Shown in pieces: positions 36,930-43,080 of a stretch of 64,000 nt of DNA. Positions within the stretch are counted from its first letter, which is position 1. Every line of letters starts with the position of its first letter. Position numbers and translations under genes: made by a program. The notes below the pieces were generated by a model, which searched no databases, was not told where the DNA came from, and was given only the letters and a program-made list of their open reading frames with translations. Source of the DNA: JAJDUF01 sp965238265 (lineage in GTDB: Bacteria; Chloroflexota; UBA11872; UBA12225; JAJDUF01); contig OZ250185.1 of assembly GCA_965238265.1 (NCBI GenBank), positions 186,001 through 250,000 on the forward strand, given 5' to 3'.

Positions 36930-37985
36930 TTAGCGATCCGCCGCACCCGCCATGACGTGCTCGATCTCGCTGACGCGCAGTCTGAGCAGTTCCGCCGCTT
37001 TGGCTTCCGAAATTTCCTTCTCTGCCAATGCCCTCAAGCAGAGACGGCGAAAACGTCTGGGACTCTCCTTTCGCTCAAGAGGGCATGGCTCATCCCGCCG
37101 CCAACTCCTGCCAATGCCACGGAAAATGTTCACCACAGTGGCTTCCTTGATGATACCCAGGTCGCGCATCCGCATAACCAGAGCAGCGGCACTGATGCCA
37201 AACATGCGCTTGAGCTCGATGAGCTCGCCGAAACCAAAATTGAAACGGCGGCGCCCCACTTCATGCATGAGTTCTTCCTGGGGTGCCAGGAAAGCGCCGG
37301 CAAAACGATGGCAGGCTTTCTCTTCTGGCACGCTGGGCGGGATGTTCAGGACCATGTGCCCCAACTCGTGGGCAATGGTGAACCGCTGCCGTTCGATGGA
37401 CTTGGCGGTGGAGCACACCACGACGGGCACATCTTCCCCATCCACCCGGCGCACGTAGCAGGTGAGTCCGTCCACAGTCCTGGGTAGCGGCAACTTGAGC
37501 ACCTTGATGCCGCGTTCCTCGAGCAACTCGGTCATATCCGGAATTGGATCAGTGCCGAGATTCCAAGCCCGGCGGACCGACAGGGCCGCCGGTTCCGCGT
37601 CTTCCACGGTTTCGATGCCGTAGGGCGCGCCGCTGGGTTCTTCCCGCCGGCTATTGGCGATGCCCAGCAGCTCCTCCACCTGCAGGTACCGGTCCACATG
37701 ATCGAGCACCGCTCCCTCCACCGCCGCGCGCTCCTTAACCCTGGTTGATGCCAGCTTCCGGAACTCCACGGAGTCGAGGGAGACATTCGAGGGGCTCAAG
37801 AGGTAGCTCATGGACACGTCCAGGGCCGTTGCCAACGCGATGGCGACGGTAGAACTCGGCATCATCGCGCCGCGTTCATACTTGCCGATGGCCTGAGCAG
37901 AAACGATGCCCCCGATGCGCGAGGACATGGCCCGGAGCGAGAGACCACTGCGTTTCCTGGCAAGTTTGAGCCGCTCGCTAAACAT
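36930..37985 (-). CDS. XRE-family HTH + ImmA/IrrE metallopeptidase fusion regulator
   Basis: 351 aa. Residues 1-65 form an XRE helix-turn-helix (SAQAIGKYERGAMMPS), and the centre has the zinc protease signature HELGH at about 206-210 with a downstream Glu in EEKACHRFAGAFLAP. Separate HTH (CapH) and ImmA-like protease (CapP) genes are known to control CBASS operons: the protease cleaves the repressor after DNA damage signals. This protein joins both functions and is divergent from a type IV CBASS. AAAGGAGG precedes ATG 37985, and the promoter overlaps an inverted repeat likely to be its operator. Confidence 0.82.
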   Translation of the reverse strand: MFSERLKLARKRSGLSLRAMSSRIGGIVSAQAIGKYERGAMMPSSTVAIALATALDVSMSYLLSPSNVSLDSVEFRKLASTRVKERAAVEGAVLDHVDRYLQVEELLGIANSRREEPSGAPYGIETVEDAEPAALSVRRAWNLGTDPIPDMTELLEERGIKVLKLPLPRTVDGLTCYVRRVDGEDVPVVVCSTAKSIERQRFTIAHELGHMVLNIPPSVPEEKACHRFAGAFLAPQEELMHEVGRRRFNFGFGELIELKRMFGISAAALVMRMRDLGIIKEATVVNIFRGIGRSWRRDEPCPLERKESPRRFRRLCLRALAEKEISEAKAAELLRLRVSEIEHVMAGAADR

Positions 37986-37999
37986 GGGGCCCTCCTTTC

Positions 38000-38038
38000 G
38001 GTTTACATTCTATAGTATAATCAATGGTTTTGTAAACC
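38000..38038. promoter_or_regulatory. divergent promoter with operator-like inverted repeat
   Basis: GGTTTACA (38000-38007) and TGTAAACC (38031-38038) form a perfect 8-bp inverted repeat with 23 bases between. For the minus strand, TTTACA and TATAGA are 16 bases apart, a good promoter for the XRE-ImmA gene. For the plus strand, TATAAT at 38016-38021 is a perfect -10 box. The XRE protein bound here could repress both directions. Confidence 0.7.
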
Positions 38039-38124
38039 GCAGCACGGGCGGCACCCCGTTTGAACTTACCCCGACGTGGTACGGGTTGCTCCCTATGCTG
38101 CCGTCTCTCATGGAGCAACCGCTG

Positions 38125-38682
38125 ATGGGAATCGCGCATACCGTCATATTGATGAGCGGAGGCATTGACTCGTCGTCCGTCGTGGCAACTTTCCAGGACA
38201 CCGGCGTCCAGCCATCGGGCATGTTTGTAGATTACGGGCAGCCGTCTGCGCGCAGCGAATGGTGTGCCGCTCAAGATGTAGCCCGGCATTACGGTGTCGC
38301 TATTCGTAGGGTGAACCTAGGCTTCCGGCTGGCCGCGCATGAAGGAGAGTTTCCCGCGCGAAACGCGCTCTTGATACTGACCGCCGCGGGAACGACGGCA
38401 GCAAGGCCCTTGCAGGTGGTGCTGGGCATTCACGCGCTGTCCGAGTATTACGACACCACCCCGCTTTTCCTGCGGCACATGCAACGGATACTGAACGGTT
38501 ACTTCGGGGGCACCGTCACCGTGAGTGCTCCTTTCGTGGCGGACACCAAGGCCGAAGTGGTCCGGTTCGCAAAGGCTGATGGTGTTCCCCTGGCCCTAAC
38601 CTATAGTTGCGAGACGCAGGACGCGCCGGCATGTGGGCAGTGTCCCTCATGCCGGGACAGGATTGAAAACGATGCCGGGTGA
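38125..38682 (+). CDS. cap9: QueC-like protein, type IV CBASS Cap9
   Basis: 185 aa with the ATP-pyrophosphatase loop SGGIDS (11-16), the FPARN segment near 76-80 and four C-terminal cysteines (162, 170, 173, 176) matching the QueC zinc site. QueC makes preQ0 base for queuosine, but this copy is shorter, lacks queD/E/F neighbours, and is followed by a TGT-like gene and a CD-NTase, which defines a type IV CBASS. Cap9 proteins are thought to attach a deazaguanine to a protein N-terminus. ATG 38125 is chosen for the GGAG nine bases upstream; 38095 and 38110 are alternatives. It overlaps the next gene. Confidence 0.82.
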   Translation: MGIAHTVILMSGGIDSSSVVATFQDTGVQPSGMFVDYGQPSARSEWCAAQDVARHYGVAIRRVNLGFRLAAHEGEFPARNALLILTAAGTTAARPLQVVLGIHALSEYYDTTPLFLRHMQRILNGYFGGTVTVSAPFVADTKAEVVRFAKADGVPLALTYSCETQDAPACGQCPSCRDRIENDAG

Positions 38683-39652
38683 GCGGCCACACTGTCGGGT
38701 TCGGCGGGTTGAGAAGTTGGGCGTCAGCACGCCGCTGATCGTGCCCTCGTTTTCCAGTTGTGGATTCCCGCAGGTAGCAGAGATCTACAACGAGATGAAG
38801 GACCGGCTCTACGGCGTTTGCCTCGTAAGCGCTTTGGACATGGCGGCGGGCTGCATTCCCGCAAACGTGACGGACGAAGCCAATCTCGTGCTTGTGGACA
38901 GTGGAATGTTTGAAGCAAGGAGCAAAGTGCGGGGACGGGGCGGCAGTTGCCCGTCCACAACGCACGCCGGCTGGTCAAGGCAACAGTACTGTAGGATTGC
39001 CGCTGGACTTGATGCCAGCGCCAATGTGATCCTGGTGAATTACGATGGAACCGAACCCGTGGAGCGGCAAATCAGGCAGGCGTTGGAAGATTTCTCGTAT
39101 GCGTCCCACGCGGCGAGTGACTTTCTGGTCAAACCAGAGTGTCCGTCCCGCCTCGTCAATGTGCCCAGGCTAGCGAGGCACACCGGTGAGCTGGGGCAAT
39201 TCGACATCGTAGGCATTACCGCGCGCGAAGCAGGGGATTCCTTGGCTAGACGTTGCAGTACGGTAGTGATGCTCCGGGATGCGCTCGACGACGCCGGTCT
39301 CAATGCGCCCATCCACGTCTTCGGGGCAATAAGCCCGCTTGAAGTGCTGACCTATTGCTTCTGCGGGGCAGATGTCTTCGACGGGTTGAACTGGCTCCGG
39401 TTGGGCTTCCGGGAACACGGTTCCATACCCATCGAGGAAGCGGCATTTGAGGGTCGCAAGGCGAACCTTGCTGATTTCAACCTGCGGTCGGGAGAATGGC
39501 TCGCAAACCTGCGTTGCTTATATCGTTTGCAGGAATCGCTGCGCCGGTATGGCCTGAACCGTGACTTGGAGGCGTTGGCCCGGGATTTCCCCTCGGCCCG
39601 CAAGGCTGCGCGTATCGCCGAACTGGCGGGCGCGGTGATTACACCAGAGTAG
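38672..39652 (+). CDS. cap10: tRNA-guanine transglycosylase-like protein, type IV CBASS Cap10
   Basis: About 326 aa, TIM-barrel base-exchange enzyme family. The segment CGADVFDGLNWLRLGF corresponds to the TGT motif with the conserved Asp, and GAISPLEVLTYCF to the preceding strand. It is not a normal queuine TGT: the C-terminal zinc cysteines are not seen. ATG 38672 overlaps the cap9 stop by 11 bp; the frame could also begin at GTG 38633. In type IV CBASS this protein would process the deazaguanine-marked CD-NTase or a nucleic acid. It ends nine bases before the CD-NTase start. Confidence 0.78.
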   Translation: MPGERPHCRVRRVEKLGVSTPLIVPSFSSCGFPQVAEIYNEMKDRLYGVCLVSALDMAAGCIPANVTDEANLVLVDSGMFEARSKVRGRGGSCPSTTHAGWSRQQYCRIAAGLDASANVILVNYDGTEPVERQIRQALEDFSYASHAASDFLVKPECPSRLVNVPRLARHTGELGQFDIVGITAREAGDSLARRCSTVVMLRDALDDAGLNAPIHVFGAISPLEVLTYCFCGADVFDGLNWLRLGFREHGSIPIEEAAFEGRKANLADFNLRSGEWLANLRCLYRLQESLRRYGLNRDLEALARDFPSARKAARIAELAGAVITPE

Positions 39653-39661
39653 GGAGTATTT

Positions 39662-40555
39662 ATGGGTGGTTCTTCTGGAGGCGGTTACTATGGCCAGCCG
39701 CGGCGGCCAATCCCAGTAACCCTGAGCAATGCTGAGATCAACGGGTGCCTGCGGAACCTGCTTCGAGCCTACAACGACCGGGACACCCAGGCGATCAGCC
39801 GGCATTTGCAGGTGCTGCGCGACAGTTTGGAGCTTACTGACGGGGATGTGATCCGCACCCTCTTTGGTGGATCGGTGAGCAAGCATACCGCCATCAACGG
39901 CCTGAGCGATGTTGATGTCCTGGTCATCATCAATGATTCGTCGCTCTCAGGACGATCACCAGCGGCCGTCATTCAACTGATGGCGCAGCGGATACGGCAG
40001 CGGCTGCCGCAAACGAGTGTCAGCACCGGCAACCTAGCAGTCACCGTCAAATACTCGGACGGCATCGAGATACAGGTCCTGCCCGCGATACGCACCAAAT
40101 CCGGGGTGAGAATCGGTGACCCGGAGGTGACCCGGTGGAGCAGGGTACTTTACCCGGACAGGTTTGCTCGCAAGCTGACACAGGTCAACCGAGCGCACGA
40201 TGGCAAGGTCATACCCACAGTAAAGCTGGCAAAGGGACTGGCGGCCCACAATATCCGCAGCGATCGAGACAAGGTATCCGGGTACCACTTGGAATCTCTT
40301 GCCATCGAGGCCTTCAAGAATTACCACGGTTCGCACGACCTGGAGAGCATGGTCCGCCACTTCATCGATTTCTCGTCCCGAGCGGTCAAGCGGCCAATCA
40401 CCGACCCTACGGGACAATCGCGGCACGTAGATGAATACATGGGGCCAGTGGGCAGTACGCGGCGTAATAGGGCGTCAGCGTCGTTCCAAAGGATGCTACG
40501 GCGCTTCGACGCCTGTAAGACCAGCGAGGACCTCGACAACCTGTTCGGCGCGTGA
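39662..40555 (+). CDS. cdnE-like: CD-NTase, cyclic oligonucleotide synthase of type IV CBASS
   Basis: 297 aa. The nucleotidyltransferase core reads FGGSVSKHTAINGLSDVDVLV, giving the GS motif (70-71) and metal-binding Asp83 and Asp85; a third acidic residue is Glu136 (GIEIQVLPA). C-terminal helices fit the OAS-like helical domain. On infection it should make a cyclic di- or trinucleotide that activates the effector. The extreme N-terminus MGGSSGGGYYGQP is flexible and glycine-rich, as needed by an enzyme that modifies an N-terminal glycine. AGGGAG precedes the ATG. Product cannot be predicted. Confidence 0.82.
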   Translation: MGGSSGGGYYGQPRRPIPVTLSNAEINGCLRNLLRAYNDRDTQAISRHLQVLRDSLELTDGDVIRTLFGGSVSKHTAINGLSDVDVLVIINDSSLSGRSPAAVIQLMAQRIRQRLPQTSVSTGNLAVTVKYSDGIEIQVLPAIRTKSGVRIGDPEVTRWSRVLYPDRFARKLTQVNRAHDGKVIPTVKLAKGLAAHNIRSDRDKVSGYHLESLAIEAFKNYHGSHDLESMVRHFIDFSSRAVKRPITDPTGQSRHVDEYMGPVGSTRRNRASASFQRMLRRFDACKTSEDLDNLFGA

Positions 40556-41415
40556 TGCAAAGGTATGGCGACGGGATGAAAGGCAAATTCGTGGTGCTGT
40601 CCGGAACCGCCAGTCGCGCCTGCCCGGCGGAACGGTTGGACCTAGCCATTCGCTTCGTGCAGTTGTTCGTGGCCGAGGTGCTGAAGGCTGGCGGCGGGAT
40701 GGTGGTGTTGCTGGGCGGCGAAAACCGGACTGAAGATGCCGACGGTCGGCCGCGCATCTTCGATTGGATAGTGCTGCGGGCAATTGAAGATTACGTTGCA
40801 GTGACAACCCAGGCTCCCAGAACCTACGCTCGGGCCGTCATGTCCGACCACACGTGGCAATCCCGATTGGACGATGGAAACCGGCAAACGCTCACCAACC
40901 TGCAGCAGCGCCGGGTGCTGGAAGTAGAACGCATCAAGCGCGAAGAGTTCACGGGGGGCAAGTATCGCGCCATCCAATGCGAGTTGGCTGACGGGATGAT
41001 TGCCTTGGGCGGGGGAAAGGGTACCTACGCCGTTGGGAGGAAGATGATCGCAAGCGGCAAACCGGTCCTACCATTGGATTTGGACATTGGCGCTTTCTCC
41101 GAAGACGGAGAGGGTGCCCTGCTGCTGCATAGGGAGTTGCAGTCGGACCCTGGCGTGTTCCTCCCGGTTACTCATGGCCAGGTCGTCAACCAAATCGAAG
41201 CATTGTCTCTGGCTGGGTGCAACTCCGAGGTGCGTACCGTAGCGCAGCGGGCGGTGGAGGTCTTGAGTCTAGAGCTCGCAAGCAGCGGCTCCGGCAAGAT
41301 CCATGGCATCAGGCGCTTGGCCGGCTATGTGAAGAACGCGCTGGTCAGATTCCTGACCGCGATAAATGTGCTGCGGGCCATAGACTTCCTGAAGCAATTG
41401 CTCGCTGGAGGCTGA
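40555..41415 (+). CDS. SLOG-like putative CBASS effector
   Basis: 286 aa. ATG 40555 overlaps the CD-NTase stop as TGATG. The N-terminal strand KFVVLSGTAS and the later ADGMIALGGGKGTYAVGRKM (glycines 152-156) followed by KPVLPLD resemble the nucleotide-binding fold of SLOG (LOG/DprA-like) proteins, some of which act as sensors or NAD-linked enzymes in CBASS. Residues 256-283 are an amphipathic, hydrophobic helix that may oligomerise or touch the membrane. Its place directly after the CD-NTase makes it the only effector candidate. It is not a familiar phospholipase, nuclease, TIR or transmembrane effector. Confidence 0.6.
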   Translation: MQRYGDGMKGKFVVLSGTASRACPAERLDLAIRFVQLFVAEVLKAGGGMVVLLGGENRTEDADGRPRIFDWIVLRAIEDYVAVTTQAPRTYARAVMSDHTWQSRLDDGNRQTLTNLQQRRVLEVERIKREEFTGGKYRAIQCELADGMIALGGGKGTYAVGRKMIASGKPVLPLDLDIGAFSEDGEGALLLHRELQSDPGVFLPVTHGQVVNQIEALSLAGCNSEVRTVAQRAVEVLSLELASSGSGKIHGIRRLAGYVKNALVRFLTAINVLRAIDFLKQLLAGG

Positions 41416-41673
41416 CCCCGGCCGCAAAAGGTCTAGGCTGTCGGACAACCGCCGGGCCCGTCACCAAGGGGCCGGTCGTCGAGTTCCTGCCACATCAGCC
41501 CCGGCAGGGAGAACGGGAACGATGGTCCACCGTAGGTCAGGGCTTGGTGAGGCTAAACAGGGGAAAGACTGGATGCCGCCGGGATAGCGATCATACCAGC
41601 AGGCTGAACCGTAGCACGAAGGTTCTGGATTTTGTCCAGTTTGGTAGGCGGTTCGTTGGTAAGGAGCAGGAAG
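41416..41673. other. 258-bp junction between defence island and chromosome
   Basis: No gene is supported. The plus strand holds a short remnant KVLDFVQFG, which matches the VLDFVQSG end of the serine recombinase at the other island border; it is the coding content of the inverted repeat described separately. A ribosome binding site for the next gene ends the interval. Confidence 0.5.
41621..41644. repeat. right copy of 24-bp imperfect terminal inverted repeat
   Basis: GGTTCTGGATTTTGTCCAGTTTGG, the reverse-complement relative of 13268-13291 (21 of 24 positions). The pair is in opposite orientation, so it behaves as terminal inverted repeats or as ends of two recombinase genes. Confidence 0.6.
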
Positions 41674-42798
41674 ATGCGCTCGACGCGGAACATGGGCGGT
41701 GTGACCGCGCAGCCGGCCGACTTGGCGGCGATGCAGGCCGGCGACTACATCCTGCATGCCCGCGACGGCCGGCTGAACCGGGTGCCGGTCGAGAAGACCC
41801 GCCTGCCGCGCGATCCCCAAGGGCACGTCCAGCGCCTCTGTCTGGTGCAGGCGCCGGACGGCACGATCTATGCGGCCCAGCATACGCTGCTGCACCGTTC
41901 GACCGATGGCGGCGTCACGTGGGAGCATCTCAAGCGAGACCCGGAGGTGTGTCACGGCTGGCGCATACAGTTCGACGACGACGGAGCGATGTTGAACGTC
42001 GGCTCCGATGAATCCGGCGGGCCGCCGGTCGTGCGGGCGTCACACGATGAAGGCGGGACGTGGCAGCCCATCGGGCAGATTGACACTGGCACGCCGGACG
42101 TGCTGTCGCTGGGTTTCGGCATGACCCGCTTGGACGACGGCACGCTGCTGATGCCGGTCCTGGTCGGGGCGGACCGGATCGGCAATCGCGCGGCGGCCGA
42201 GGTGACCCCGGCCATCGGTCGCCTCTACCGCTCCCAGGACGGCGGCCGGACGTGGCCGGAGTATGCGGTGCTTGGCGCGTGGTGTTGCGAGGTCAACGTG
42301 GTGCAGCAGCCGGCCGGCCGGCTGCTGGCAGCGATGCGCTACCAGCGCCCGCTCCTGCCCGACGATCCGGCTGATCTGCTGGAGCGGACCGGCGCCAGCG
42401 CGGTGGGGGCCGATAACCCGTACAAGCACGTCTTTGTCGCCCACTCGGACGACCGGGGGCGGACGTGGACGCCGCCGCGGCAGTTGACCACGGTGTTCGG
42501 TCAGTGCTACGGGGCCGCCGTCGGACTCGTGCAGAACCGTGCGGTAGTCACTACCGACTATCGGTACCCCCGGGACATGGGCAGCGGCCGGGCATTGGTC
42601 AGCCTCGATGGTGGCGAGACGTGGCCGGACGAGGTGTACTATCTGAGTCACGGCCGCGCTGCGGGCTACGCGGCGACCATCTCGCCGGATGGCGAAGAGA
42701 TGCTCACCCTGACCGGGTCCTGCTACGGCGATGTCAGCTCCTGGGACAACTGCATCGGACGCACCGACTTCGCGATCATCCGGTGGCGGCTGGTGTAG
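41674..42798 (+). CDS. sialidase-like BNR-repeat protein
   Basis: About 374 aa. Four Asp-box (BNR) motifs of the type S-x-D-x-G-x-T-W are present: HRSTDGGVTW, ASHDEGGTW, YRSQDGGRTW and HSDDRGRTW, plus SLDGGETW. This is the six-bladed beta-propeller of exo-alpha-sialidases and related glycosidases. No signal peptide is evident, so it may be intracellular. ATG 41674 follows AAGGAG seven bases upstream. The gene sits between the defence island and infB, mirroring the glycosidase-like gene on the other side of the island, which raises the possibility that both belong to one older insertion in the operon. Confidence 0.78.
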   Translation: MRSTRNMGGVTAQPADLAAMQAGDYILHARDGRLNRVPVEKTRLPRDPQGHVQRLCLVQAPDGTIYAAQHTLLHRSTDGGVTWEHLKRDPEVCHGWRIQFDDDGAMLNVGSDESGGPPVVRASHDEGGTWQPIGQIDTGTPDVLSLGFGMTRLDDGTLLMPVLVGADRIGNRAAAEVTPAIGRLYRSQDGGRTWPEYAVLGAWCCEVNVVQQPAGRLLAAMRYQRPLLPDDPADLLERTGASAVGADNPYKHVFVAHSDDRGRTWTPPRQLTTVFGQCYGAAVGLVQNRAVVTTDYRYPRDMGSGRALVSLDGGETWPDEVYYLSHGRAAGYAATISPDGEEMLTLTGSCYGDVSSWDNCIGRTDFAIIRWRLV

Positions 42799-42856
42799 CT
42801 AGTATCAGCCGTCAGCTATCGAGGGGCGTCATTGGCGTCGAACGTAGCACCCCTCC

Positions 42857-42915
42857 GTCATTCCCGCGAAAGCGGGAATCTACTACCCCTGGATTCCCGC
42901 TTTCGCGGGAATGAC
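42857..42915. repeat. paired REP-like palindromes, type A
   Basis: Two inverted copies of GTCATTCCCGCGAAAGCGGGAATC separated by 11 bases. Just upstream, TATCAGCCGTCAGCTATC occurs, also found at 47386-47404 and 54924-54942. They form a dispersed repeat family in intergenic DNA. Confidence 0.8.
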
Positions 42916-43080
42916 GTCCGGCGCGGCGGGCGCAACCGCTCGGAGCAGGTACCAGGGCACTAGCCTTCCTACGGGTACTTCAGGTATGGTCATAGGAGGT
43001 ATGTAGCTTGTTGGCGCCCGTACCGAGACTGGCGAAACGCGCTGTTTACAGAGGGAAACACGAGGAGGCAGGAAGCGTTT

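Noticed and set aside
38125..39652. Queuosine or archaeosine biosynthesis genes (queC, tgt)
   Set aside because: No queD, queE or queF nearby; proteins are short or lack zinc residues; both are overlapped by a CD-NTase operon, which fits type IV CBASS.
13192..41644. Prophage
   Set aside because: No capsid, portal, terminase, tail or lysis genes are visible; the content is recombinase, replication module and defence genes.
41217..42011. Long open frame across the effector end and sialidase start
   Set aside because: It is out of frame with two well-supported genes and its translation is arginine-rich; only the short KVLDFVQFG part is meaningful.
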